In this document: piece after piece, positions 11,201-22,500 of the stretch
Position numbering within the stretch: position 1 is the stretch's first letter
Layout: every line of letters starts with the position of its first letter
Assembly: GCA_023374025.1 (NCBI GenBank)
Contig: SIJG01000046.1
Location: 274,707-338,706 of the forward strand
Source of the DNA: Heterodera schachtii
Taxonomy: Eukaryota > Nematoda > Chromadorea > Rhabditida > Heteroderidae
Length of the DNA: 64,000 bases
Reading direction: 5' to 3'
Made by a program: the position numbers and the translations under genes
The notes under the pieces: model-generated
Databases searched by the model: none
Seen by the model: only the letters and a program-made list of their open reading frames with translations
Told to the model about the DNA's origin: nothing

Positions 11201-13642
11201 AATTGTATAAACTGAAGACTTTAAGGTTTCGGTGATACCAAGAATGTACGCATTAACTAAAAAACATGGCTTAAGAACAGAGGAAGGTCATAATTGTATG
11301 CATTAACTGAAATGGAGCTATTTTCAATGATTTTGAGTGTTTGGCCAACCCTCCATCGCCTACCTTTGTGCCAGCTTTGTTGAACACGCCCAACTCGTCC
11401 CTGTACTCAATGCTCCCCTCATCCTTCACAGCGTCCAAAAACATATCAATGAAATCGTCGGGTCCCCTCTGTTGCTGCTGCTGATCACTCTCGGTTTGAT
11501 CAGCATTTCCATGCTTGACATTCTGTTGTTGTTGTTGTTGCTGTTTTTGGCGCCGTCGTTCCGCCACTTGCTCCCTGATTTTGAGTGTCAGCAGAAGTAA
11601 CGGATCGCGACGCATTTTGACGGTCAGCAAAAGGATGGGCCGCAGCACAGTGGGGCCAAGCCATGGGAACAACATGGCCAAATATTCAAACCTTGGTTCA
11701 AATTTTTCACTTTTTAATCCGGATGTATTCGATATTTTTTTAATTAACCGAGTTTTTCGACGCGCTTTTTCCAAAAAACTGGAAAAAAGTGGGGCCGGCG
11801 GTGCCGATCGGCGCCGCCGAGAAAAATTTTGACATTTTTGGTGTTATTTGTTAACGGATTTTCACCAGGAAATTTTTGCGGTTTTGAGCCAATAGGCGCC
11901 GGGAAAATTTTTTGGACTTCTCAATAAATTTGTTAAGGAAATTTCCAAAATTTGCGACCTCCCCCTCGCTGCGAACGCCCTCTCCGCCATCTCTTTTACA
12001 TGTATGGATTAGACAACGCTCAAACATTTAGCAACACAATTTTTGGGGATTAATTAAGTTGGCACTCATTTTTGCCATTTTTTCTATTAATTTATAAACA
12101 TCTCTAATCTGGGCAAGCCCGCCCCATTTCCTCCCATTAATCCCACAGAAAAACTGATCGCTGAGAATTAAGGGACGGATATGTGAATCTTCGAATTTTT
12201 ACAATAAAATCCCGGCTCTGCAATTATACCAATTGTTTTGTAGTCGTTGAAACGCATGCACGGCCAATTTGGCGTCCTCCGATTGGAATTGTCGCGACTC
12301 GCGCTGGCCCATGGCGACGCGTGCAATCACATCGTAAGTCATCTCCACAAAAAAACTAAAAATTAAATATGAAATATATTATTTAAAAGCGTAATTTGTC
12401 ATAACAAATTTATTTAAAAATTCCTCTCAAATATAATTAATCAAAACTATTTCATCGAAATGCCAATAAATGAAGGCCTTACCGGTGTAAATTTATTGGC
12501 GCATTTGGCTGCGCTTGGCGCTCTTTCTCAATCAGTTCGATTGCCACTTTGATCGAATCATCAATTGTTGGCATTAACTTGAAAAAGTGTTCTGATTTAT
12601 TTCTTTTTAATTAAAAATAAAAATGATTCTTTTTGATTAAACTTACTTTTTTCAAATTGCTAATTGAAAATGCCGGATTTGCGATGGCTCTAAGGCGTTT
12701 CCATCGCGCGCCGCGCGCATTGACCAAATTCATCCGGGGATCCTTGTCAACATCACCTTCCAAGGAGGAAACCTAATAAAAAAAATGGAAAATATGTGCT
12801 TATTTTGGAACAGTGTGGACGGAAACAGAAGGCACGGCTTATTTGTTAGGAAAATTTGATGAAATTTTCAGTAATTCCAAACTTATTTTTTATTTAGCTG
12901 TTTTTGCGTTTTTAAAGTTTAATTTAGGATAATTAAAGATTAGGGTAGGTCACAGTCGTTTACAGAACCGAAACCGGCTCTTTTGGGCCAAAACTGAAAA
13001 CGTTGGCCAAAACCGGCTAACTGAAAACCGGGTTACCAGCTTTAAAAAATACACCTTTAAAGAGGGCATTTCGTTGGGAATTATCAAAGATTTTTTAAAA
13101 ATAATTATAAATTTGCCAAAGGAAATGTTTATTTCCACCAAAATTTTGTCATTACCCGGTATGGGATTATTTCGTAATTAATTGACAAAGAAAGCACCGT
13201 TCTTGAATGGAAATATTCAAATTTGGAGGTGAGCAATTCGTGGACCATTGTCGGATCGGAGATCACCAACATCGGCTGGAAGCCCGTGAGCAAACCGTAC
13301 ATCTAACAAACCAAATCAAAATTGTTTTTATATTATTTCATTAAAATTAAATTATTATTTTTTTTTGCACCTTTCCGTACTGTTCCGTCCATTTGGCCAA
13401 CTGAAACAGGCGAAGCTCCTCCCAAAACATTTTGTCCAAATTTCCACTGAACAGCTTCCCATCCGGGCATGGAATGCCGCGTCGTTTCCAATAGGTGGCA
13501 CGGTAAAGCCAAAAACTTAAAAAGGCAAATTCAAATTCAAAATTATTTTCAGAAAAAAATTATTTTTATTTACTTACAAATAAAAAGCAATAAATAAAAA
13601 GAAGAATAAGAATAAAATTTTTAACAAGAATAGCCAAATCAT
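8294..13642 (-). CDS. Cytochrome P450, CYP13/CYP3-clan-like monooxygenase
   Basis: Thirteen exons on the minus strand, in order: 13578-13642, 13371-13515, 13198-13302, 12647-12772, 12483-12577, 12230-12355, 11364-11709, 10817-10878, 10652-10760, 10233-10318, 9365-9508, 8452-8611, 8294-8377. All phases agree and give 550 residues. An N-terminal membrane anchor ([15 protein letters not shown]) is followed by [12 protein letters not shown], the helix-C WKRLR, the helix-I oxygen-binding LLAGFDTT, the ExxR motif KETLR, an FRPERW-type meander and the heme loop [10 protein letters not shown] with its cysteine ligand. These fit an ER-bound microsomal P450 that oxidises small lipophilic molecules. The FG/GH region (exon 7) carries a Gln-rich insertion, which explains the length above ~500. 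The intron between 10817 and 10760 lacks an AG acceptor (it ends TTTTCG), so the gene may carry a splice lesion or a one-base assembly error. Confidence 0.9.
10431..10555. repeat. 63-bp tandem duplication in P450 intron
   Basis: The segment starting 'atcaataccatcttttaat' is present twice head to tail with a 63-base period inside the intron between exons 9 and 10. The copies are nearly identical, so the duplication is recent. No function is evident. Confidence 0.9.
11797..11818. repeat. GC-rich dispersed hairpin
   Basis: Third clear copy of the GGCGGTGCC/GGCGCCGCC hairpin (loop GATC), within the intron between P450 exons 6 and 7. It is followed by the same 'aaaaattttgacatttttgg'-type AT-rich context seen at other copies. 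Confidence 0.7.
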
Positions 13643-14804
13643 GTAAAATTCTAAAGATAATTAATAAATTATGAATAGAGGAAGAATGCTAATTTGAGAA
13701 TTTGAAGCAAATTTACCTCAAATAAAATTATAAATCTAACTAAAAATTAATTGTTATTTTTTAACTGAAATTTTTTTATCAGTGAAAATTAATGAAAAAT
13801 AATCAAACAAACTGTTTCTTTATTTTCTTATACAATAGTAAAGGAATTGAAAAAAAAAAGTGAATGATTAAATAGACACATGATCAAACGAACACAAATA
13901 TTCAAACCACAAATTCAAAAATTTTCTTTTCATTCAGCGGAATTAACGAAAAATTAGTCAATTTGTTCTCTTCTTATAAAACAAATTTCAAACTATAAAT
14001 TCAGAAAAGAATTTTTTAATCGACTTATTTTATTTCTATGGAACTCAGAAACCGGAATTTAAATTAAAAAACGTCAAAATTATATGTTATTTTGGTGGGT
14101 CTTTTTAATAATTAATGAAATTTCAATAAATTTTAATTTTTTTGTACCAACAAAATGACGAGCCGCTACTCGAAACCTGTCAGAGTGCTGCCTCAAAATG
14201 CGTCAGTGATACAAATTTTGTAGCATTAAGCAATACAAAAAGCTCATAATTACATAAGAAAATCGTTCTGAATTCGTCAATCAGTTCCTTAGAGTTTGAA
14301 AAATCGACTTTTCTTGACTACATTGATAAAATATTGAAAATTAAAACATTTTAAAAATCTCCTTATTTCAAAATTTTCAACGTAAAGCTGGATATTTCTT
14401 TTCCTTTTCTTTTTTTGCTTTTAATTTTAGTGCCCAATATATTTTCATCAATAAACATCGATTTCGAATAAGTAAAGAAAAAGCTTTCTTTTCACATAAC
14501 TAAATATTATACAAATGCTCATTACCAACCAATTTTAAAAGTAATAATTTAAATTAAAATATTTCTTTTCTTTATGCTAAAAATGGAAGAAAAAATAGTT
14601 TCAAATACATTTTCACATTATTAATATTTTTTCCCCTTCTATAAGCAGTGATTATTTTTGGCCCGATCCCCTCACTACTTAAAAATCTGCCGCCAGTGAA
14701 TTCAGTTTTTAAAACTGAGATCAGGATCAAGCAGGTGCTGAATAACCGAGCATTGCTTTATCAGAACTGGTCGGTGTTCTGCTGCTGATCCCGCTTTACA
14801 CAAG
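13643..14804. other. AT-rich intergenic DNA between divergent genes
   Basis: About 1.1 kb between the divergently transcribed P450 (minus) and Cys-rich secreted protein (plus). It should contain both promoters. No repeat family or motif is recognisable. Confidence 0.5.
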
Positions 14805-15542
14805 ATGATCAAATCAGTCCCATTGATTGTCCTTTTCCTCGGATTTGGCTTCAATCGGCTGCTGCTGGTCACCAGTGGACCATGTCTAAGCTGTGTTCGT
14901 AGTATGTTTTTTTTTAAATTTGCTTCAAAAAACCATAATAAGAAATAGGCAAAATGTTTTAGGCCTCGGGTGGGAATCGAACCCACTCGTGCACCCTTTC
15001 CATGGGCAGCTCTACCATTAAGCTACCGAGGCACAGCCGCCCTTTCTTTTATGGATCTTATCAAACCCCGCTTTCCGCGTTTTAACCGCCCAGCCAGCTT
15101 CTTCCTCACACTATTATTAAATTTTATTTATTTATTTTTTGGTTGGCCATTCCCACAATTATTTGTTGATTTGTTTTAATTGGGCAAAATTAAAGTGAAC
15201 GAAAATTGGCACGACTATTGCAATGCAATGGCAAAGTGTTGCGACTCGTTGCGAATTAAACCGTGCGGGTTGGATGACAGCGATGTGACGGATGACAGCG
15301 ACAGCGAGCTGTCGCCAACCTCGTGCCTTCCCATTTACGTGTTCAATGCGCCACCCGGTAATTAATTGGGCAATTAACACATAATTATTATTTGTCTACT
15401 AATTAGTCTATTAAATTCAGTGCACCAATATTGGAGTGGCATATGTGAAAATCAACCGACTGACAAATGCGATTCTTATGAAGTCAATCCATGCTTTTTG
15501 GACGCAAAAAAGCGGTGTTTACCACGCATGCCATGGCCATAA
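14805..15542 (+). CDS. Cys-rich secreted protein, family unknown
   Basis: Three exons (14805-14898, 15196-15357, 15421-15542), both introns in phase 1, encode 125 residues. The first exon is a signal peptide (MIKSVPLIVLFLGFGF...). The mature chain has an early CLSC pair, a CNAMAKCC motif, a central acidic Asp/Ser stretch (DDSDVTDDSDSE) and a C-terminal block with CENQPTDKC, a further Cys and a final RCLPRMPWP. About ten cysteines suggest a disulfide-stabilised extracellular protein. I do not recognise the family. Intron 1 contains an antisense tRNA-like gene. Phase agreement at both junctions supports the model. Confidence 0.7.
14962..15032 (-). tRNA. tRNA-like gene, anticodon GGA, short variable loop
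   Basis: The minus strand folds as a 71-nt cloverleaf. It has a 7-bp acceptor stem GCCTCGG/CCGAGGC, a D arm with a good A box (TAGCTTAATGG), a 5-bp anticodon stem with two wobble pairs, loop ATGGAAA (anticodon GGA after U33), a 5-base variable loop and a T arm GTGGG-TTCGATT-CCCAC. GGA would read Ser codon UCC, but eukaryotic tRNA-Ser needs a long variable arm, which is absent. It may be a remodelled tRNA or a tRNA-derived repeat, because related degraded copies with shared 5' flank exist near 37890. It sits antisense in an intron. Confidence 0.6.
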
Positions 15543-16957
15543 AAAGAACGAACAACTCTGGTTTTTGTATAAAAATCTCGGCTATTAATATTTTGGCAAA
15601 TTATTAAATTTCATGCTTATATAAACATTTATTAAATTAATGACTGGGGAACGGATTTTTAAGTTTTTTAAGTATGTTTTCTGCAGCTTTGTTTCGATGA
15701 GGAATGCACAAAAACACCTTTTTAGCACTAAAATCCTTCGTTTGAATGTCACTACTCGCACTAGAAAGCACTATTTTAGACTTTTTGGTCACTAAAGAAG
15801 TTAATTCACTCACTATCTGAAGGGATTGGGGTGTGTTCGTCATTATTTTGCCACTATTTTAGCATTTTTCAAAAATTTCATTGCAAAATGCGATAAAAAG
15901 CGCAAATACCACCTCAGGACTGGCTTTTTAGTAATGGATAATGCGTATGGAGAAAAGCATCTTAAGTTTAAAAAATTTTCTGGCATTTTCTTCAAAAATC
16001 GCGCAATTTTGGCAAATACTAACCGGGAAAAAACACAGAATCAGGTGTTCCACTAAACAAAATCCCTTTTTACATTTTGTTCCTCTTCTGTTACAGCCCC
16101 TGGGGGATTATTTTTCAACCTCTTCAGAAAGGGGGACATAATTGGAGACAGGGCCTTTAATGGAGACGGGGGGATTATTTTTCGACAGAATTTTAATGAC
16201 TAGGGCCGCGACTTTTAGTGATGAAAAATCTCGAAATAGTTAATAAAATAGTGAGAAAATGTTGACATAACGCCAAAATATTTAAATTATTTTGGTGAGA
16301 AGCGTCAAAGTCTGGTTTTTTAATGAAGCATAGTGACTTCAGAATCGAAAATTTCAATGCAGAAATGCTTTTTTGAGCTCTTTCCTTCAAAATAAAAGCC
16401 AAAAAAGCTTTTTTTATGAATTTTTAAATGTATGCAATTTTTAGCGCCCTTTTTTTGAAAATCATTGATTTTTATCTAATATTTTTTGTCAACTACTTGA
16501 TTTTTTTCGATTTAAATTATTTTTTTAAAAAGTTTAGCAATTTTTGGCATTTTGCCGTTTTGGTGCCTTTTTGGCGTTTTTTACTGAAAAATTCCAATAA
16601 AAATGCCAAAAAATCGGGAAAATACAATAAATTCCAATTAAGAATTAATTAAAATTAATTTTTATTAAAAATAAGATTTAAAAAATAGTAAAATTCCATT
16701 TATCCCCCGGGGGGATAAATAGAGACAGGGGGATTATTTTTCAACATCTTCAGAAAGGGGGACATAATTGGAGACAGGGCCTTTAATGGAGACTGGGCCT
16801 TAATTAGAGAAAATACGGTATGTTAGTTCGTTGTATAAATTCCTTTATTTTATCCAAATTTTCTGATGGGAATTAAATGAGCCGAAGTGTTTTATAGTGT
16901 TGGCAAGCGTGAGGATTAATTGATCAAATGCCATCTCTGTTTCGTGTCCCTCCCTCA
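15543..16957. other. Intergenic repeats
   Basis: About 1.4 kb between convergent genes, made almost wholly of dispersed-repeat fragments. 15640-15900 and 16197-16290 are pieces of the 'CTAGGGCC...TTTTAGTGA' hAT-type family complete at 43733-44292. 16085-16180 and 16700-16815 belong to a family with GGGGGATTATTTTTC and 'GGAGACAGGGCC' motifs, also present inverted at 62079-62200. TTTATT at 16844-16849 may be the poly(A) signal (minus) of the dehydratase gene. Confidence 0.6.
16085..16818. repeat. Two copies of GGGGGATTATTTTTC repeat family
   Basis: Two segments (about 16085-16180 and 16700-16818) share 'gggggattatttttcaac', 'tcttcagaaagggggacataattggagacag' and 'ggcctttaatggagac'. The second ends in 'aatacggta'. 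The reverse complement occurs at 62079-62200, starting 'taccgtatttgctc'. The conserved CCGTATTT terminus suggests a transposon end. No transposase ORF is present. Confidence 0.6.
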
Positions 16958-18668
16958 TCAGTAGTCGCTCTTCACCAAAGGGATGCCAAAGCGAAGCATT
17001 TCGCAGCCCATCTCGAACAGATACTCGTAACACTCCAACCTAAAAGCACAGAATGCCAAATTTGTTGTGCCAAAATCGGCTGCTCACATCATTTTAGTCC
17101 GTTGCCAAGTGTTGCTGCCGAACACGAAGAAGCCGTGCCCACGGACGAGCACACCACTCGCCTCGGGGAATTCTTGTAAAGTTTTCATCAGTTGGACCTA
17201 AAGTGATAGTGACCGTCAATGGCTGATCAGAATGGTGCTATGACGTTAGTCAAAAACCATCATAATAGGCGTTATTCAAAAAACCATCAAATGAAAATAT
17301 TTATTGATATAACTTTGCTCAAAAGCATCGAATTTTTAATTCTTGATATAATTAGATAGCCCTAAGTGTTTTCTATTAGCCTACAAAAATTTCAAAAAGT
17401 TTCGTTAAGTTTCAAGAAGGTTATGACTAAAAATGTTCAAAAAAACTTGGTTTTTTGAGCTTCTCAGGTCATAACTTTTTTTAAACTTAAAGAATTTTTT
17501 AAAAAATTTGCAGGATAATAGAAAACACTTAGTGCTATCGAAAAATATGAAGATTATTAAATTTGATCTATTTTAGACGAAATTATGAATAATTTTCTCT
17601 CAAAAATTTTCCATTTGATGGTTTTTTGACTAACGCTCATTTTGATGGTTTTTGACTAGCGTCCCAGCACCATCAGAATTGGCAAAATCGAGTGATCAGC
17701 TAATGCTTACGCAAAGTACGAATTCGTTGATTTCCGTCTCGATGATCGGCACCACCAGAGTGTCCACGTTTTCCATCCGGCGTTTGGTCCGACGGTCCTC
17801 GCACCCCTTAATTGATGATGTTAAATTATTGTTAATATGCTGAGCCTCGGCAGCACCTGGATCATTTCCTGCCCTGAAATCATGAACTTGTCCCCAGGGA
17901 TCAGTTGAGTGATCAAATTGCCCCATTTTGTGTGCGTGTGAATGACGCAAACCAAATCTGAACAAATCCAATTGAATATTAGTGCTCGGAAATCTGTCGA
18001 TAATTGCGGTAATTATATGATTAGAATTTCGAAAATCGTCGGTTAAATTACCAATTTAATTAGATAAAAATTAAGTGAAAATGGGCAAAGTTCACCTGGG
18101 TTGTCACGGAGCAAATAAAAAGGTGCCGTCGGCGTTCTGTCCGGGTCCGCTGGACGCTTCAAAACTGTGCCGCCCGATTTCATTACAAAGTGCTCGTTCC
18201 TGAAAATCATTACATAAAGCAAAATTGGGAATCCATTATTGCGCCTGCTCACTCGTTGAATATTTCCTTGGCCAACGAGTTGGACGAGTTCAAAATCAGA
18301 AGTTCGCCCGTCTTCGGACACTTAAACCGCACGGCCATGCCGGCGCCGTTGTCGCGCATCCATCCCAAATTGTAAAAGTGGCGGATCAGCTCGGCCATCC
18401 GTGCCTTTGTGATCGGCACATTGTCCTACAATTTTTTTTGTATAAATTTTACATTTTTTATTTTTCATTTGCCAACACTCACCGACCATCCCTCCGTGCC
18501 GTCGTTGAATCTCTCCACCACCACGGACATTTTCTTGCGAATAGCCAGCTTCTTCTTGGCTTCCTCCTCCTCTTCCTCCGCTTTTCGCTTCTCCTCTTCT
18601 GCATCTGAATTTCTGTTGGCCAACACCGGCGGACGTGGCGAAATTCCGCGCAAAACTTTCAATGGCAT
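16958..18668 (-). CDS. Methylthioribulose-1-phosphate dehydratase (APIP/MtnB-like)
   Basis: Seven minus-strand exons (18483-18668, 18253-18425, 18096-18199, 17857-17957, 17711-17806, 17088-17197, 16958-17039) join in consistent phases to 283 residues. The protein aligns along its length with the animal MtnB/APIP class II aldolase fold. It has the zinc-binding IHTH motif, the GQEMI segment with the catalytic Glu, VVPIIE, a third zinc histidine in [12 protein letters not shown] and the C-terminal [10 protein letters not shown]. The enzyme is cytosolic and dehydrates methylthioribulose-1-phosphate in methionine salvage. The N-terminus carries a Glu/Lys-rich extension (about residues 23-46), and the usual GTGGG substrate loop reads DNGAGMA, so activity may be altered. 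An in-frame ATG at 18758 is a less likely start. Confidence 0.85.
17234..17671. mobile_element. hAT-type MITE in dehydratase intron
   Basis: A 438-bp element has ~60-bp imperfect terminal inverted repeats beginning GGTGCT (left) and ending AGCACC (right), each containing GTTAGTCAAAAACCATCA-type repeats. It is flanked by a perfect 8-bp direct repeat, ATCAGAAT (17226-17233 and 17672-17679). Eight-base target duplications are characteristic of hAT transposons. The interior has no transposase. It lies between exons 5 and 6 of the dehydratase gene and is presumably spliced out. Confidence 0.88.
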
Positions 18669-19582
18669 TTTGAGTAAAATTTTTTCTCTTAATTTAATTA
18701 TTAAAATATAAAAAGGCATATTTGAACATTTTAAATGACTTCTTCTTCCGTCCGACACTTTCTTTTAAATACCATTTCTAATGGCTGTCAATTAACACAT
18801 CTGTGCGTGATTCAAATTAATCTCTCTAATCATTTTAATTTTGACGCCCCCTCCCTAATTAAGAGTGGTTTTTCATTTCGTCTCCTCTGAATTAAACATT
18901 TGTTTTACGCATGGAAATGCTTTTTTGACAAGTCAGTTTTAACATGGAAAAAGTTGCGTACTTTTGATTAATTTAATGGAAACGAATAAAATGTTGTCAA
19001 AATGTATGTGAGTGAATTTGAGCACTCTAATTTAATTATTTTAATTGACTGAGTTCAAAAAAAGTTCAAATTGCGCCTCCTTCTTTTTTCCCAATTTTTT
19101 GGATTACCCAATTAGTCAATTTAAATCAACCAAAGTTCATTCATAATTACTAGACTTAAATCTTTTTTTATTAATTTGATTTTAATTCTATTTTTGTTCG
19201 CTAATGGTAAAAATTGACATTTAGAGCTCGTTAAGAATTTTAATTTAGAAAGATTAATCCCAAAAATGCAATTAATTGCCAAAACTTGGCATGTTATTAC
19301 TCCGAATTGTTCCCCCTTTTCATAGCTTTTGCTTACGTCATGCGTATTTATTTGGATGTTAGTCAGGTAGCATTTTTATTAATATGCATAAGATGAAAAA
19401 ATTATTGAATGTATCTGAATCTTATATTTGTGCAATTATATTAATTTATGTTTTCTCAATTGAATTGTATATATTTTTTTGTTTAATTTTATTAATGTTT
19501 TATTTCAGTAAATGAAACGAAATTTAAATGGCAAAATAATTTTGCAAAAACTAAAATCCCACTGCTTTTCCAGAATTTAGAA
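18669..19582. other. Intergenic promoter region between divergent genes
   Basis: About 0.9 kb between the dehydratase (minus) and the secreted protein gene (plus). AT-rich, with no recognised repeat. A TTTTCCAG acceptor at about 19568-19572, ten bases before the ATG at 19583, could be an SL trans-splice site. Confidence 0.5.
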
Positions 19583-22500
19583 ATGCATTCAAAATTTGGC
19601 CTTTGCTTTCTCCTCCTTTTTGTCATCGCTTGGGCAATTGCTTCTCCGAAAAAGGGCTCACAAGTTGAAAACACATGGCGTAGAGGCGTAACTGCAAAGA
19701 AAACATCGGGAAAAAGTGCCGCCGAAATGTCCGACCGACAACGGGCGGCGAATGCGCCAGCAGAAAAGTCTCGAAGGCCAAACGCAAATGATGGCACCGC
19801 TTCAAAGCAGCGGCTGGCGGGCAAAAGTGCCAGTCGGCAATCAATCGATGAACACTTTCTTGAAGCAGCGGCTAACAGTTTGATGAGTTTATCCGAGGAA
19901 AGGGACGAAGCCGAACAGAGCCGGCACCAATCGCAGACGCCGAGCAAAAGGCAACGCTTAGTCAAAGCGGTGAATAAGCAGCAGAAACAACAGAAGAAGC
20001 CGGAGACGCCACGCCGGAAGCTGATAATTTACAGCAGCGATGAGGAGGAAGAGCAGATGCCGCAGAGGACACTTTCTGCTACAGGGAGCACACCAAACAA
20101 TTTGTCATCCGCCGCCGATGCTTCGGTGCCATTGTCTTCCCGTCGCATGGGCAACTCATCGTCGGCACAAAAGGATGAACAGCAGCAAATGGGAGATGAT
20201 CATATTAGGTTGTTGAATATGTTCTGTGATAGTGACTAAAAACTTTACATATAAAAATCATAACTATTAAAGCAATAATATTAATAATAATTATTAATGA
20301 TAATAATTTATTTGTCAGATTATTTCCAAAAATATTTCTCTATCTTTTCACCAAATTACTAATTTTTTCTCATAGTTATAACTAAGTTTTGGCTCGTAAA
20401 ATTGATACATTATTCGAACCCTAATTATTTAATTGACGAAAATTAAAAAGCAAACTTGGTGAATAATTTAGCATGGATGAAATTTAATTAAAAAAATAAT
20501 TCATTTTTCATTTGACAATATTTTTTTTTGATTTAGTTTTAGAAGGGTTTTTCAAAAATTGGCTGTTTTAAAATTTTTCCTAAATATGACTGCAAATTTA
20601 AAAATTTGCATTTAAATATGGCTTGTGTCTGTATGGGGAAGTAAGCATCCCAAACCCTTTTTGGAACATGTCAAAGCAACAATTTCTGATCATTTGCAGG
20701 ACTTTTTTTGAGCAAATCTATTTTCATTTTCGGGTGTTGAATTAAAAAAAAAACAAAATTATTATATTTATAATGCCTAAAGTTTTCTCTTTCAAATGGT
20801 ATATGCAAATTATCACTTAATTAGTTGATAAATTTAAAAAAAATAAAATTGAAAATATAATTATTCAACATGCTAATATTAGGGAACATGCGCAATGCAT
20901 CGACGTACTGCAGAAGCAATTGGGCGATCTGATGCAAGGCGACGCGTCTTCGGGGGAGGAAGGGTTACGGCACGGGCGACAAGTGGTGGCACAACAGCAA
21001 CTGATGGCACGGAAAATGGCACAACTGTCCTCCCCACGAAGACCAGCGACGTCGTCTGGCGACGCGTCATCGGCAGCGCAAAGTCGGACGATGGGACGGC
21101 ACCAGCAAAAACCATCGGCATCATCAGGCCAATCAACGGATACGGAGCGAAAACAGCTTTTATCAGTTCGATTACCACAATTATAAGGCCTTTAAGTGTT
21201 CTACTCATATCATTGATAAGACTATTTACTAATGTGACGTTTCATTAGCTAAATCGGTAGCCAATTAAATTAGCGTCCTAAATACGTCAATTATCAGATA
21301 GACCAGCGGAATGACCAAAATTAATTAGTAACCTAACAAAGACTCATTTTTAATTAAGTATAAGAAAAGTAATTGTGTTTTTCGCCACAGGCAATCATTT
21401 CTCCGCTGCGCCCACGGCCAGCGCCGGTTGCGTCGCCTGCGGGCACTAATCCGATGCGAGTGGCACAACGAAATGCCAATGCCACAACAGCCGCTAGTGG
21501 GCACCGCCCAACCTCAGCGGTCACTGGCAGCCGTTTTACCCGGCCAACAAATGGCCCTTCGACTCCGTCGCGGCCGCCTCTAAATTCGAAATGGCTGGCG
21601 GAAATAAAAAATGAAATGCTAAATAAATTGGCTGAAGTTGATGATGCTTTTCCTCGGGTAAGCATGCTGCTGAAGAGAATGGCACTTTATTTTTTTATTA
21701 AATTAATAATAGAAAAATAATAATCATTTTTAAATGTGGCAATTCGGCCCCGTATAGTTTTACTCGTTTTTTTACCTTTTTAGTCCATTATTTTGGCTAA
21801 ACTTTAAAAAACAAAAAATTATGCTGTTATTTTTTTGGTGATTTAGTCCAATTAGTCGATATTTGCCATTTTCGGCTTTTTGGTTCAAAGTTTTTTGTTA
21901 ACGTGATCACATTTTATGAAACGATTTAGTTAAGATGCATAGAAATTCGATCTAAAGTTTCAAACAGAAAATGCCATATGTTTTTTGATGCTTTTTCAGA
22001 AGAATGACGCACTTCGTCATAGTAATCCAACGCCAGAACAATTAAAAGGAATTATGATCAAAATGATAGAAGAAAGCATAGCAGCAGTTGGTTTCGAGCC
22101 AACAGATTATTTGGATTCGAAAGTCATCAGCGAACAGATGACGACGAATGGGTGAAATTTTGTTCCAAAATATTCGCAATAAAAGCACCCGTTTTTCAAA
22201 TTGATTCAAATTTTAGCATTACGTAATTGGGGCCCAACACTTTTTGGACTATAATTTTTTTTTCTTTCTTTGTCAACCAAATCCAATATTGTTGTTGTCA
22301 TTCGAAAGCTTAACATGTTTAGAAGCTATTTGTAAGCTATTGCTTCGCGATTAGACAATCACCAAAAAAAAAAAAAGTTATACATGAAAATTATGAAAAA
22401 GTCGTAATTTTGAAATAAAAAATATTTTTGCTTTTTGTATGGTTAATAGAGCATGTAAAGAGCTTTCGAATTATACCAACAATGTTGGATTTGGACGACA

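Noticed and set aside
11515..11832. Plus-strand ORFs over the P450 exon 7, including a poly-Cys start
   Set aside because: They are shadows of the minus-strand exon. The Cys run is the antisense of the Gln codons.
19492..19965. Minus-strand 157-codon ORF with many Cys and Arg
   Set aside because: It is antisense to the signal-peptide exon at 19583, whose strand is supported by the signal peptide and by in-phase downstream exons.
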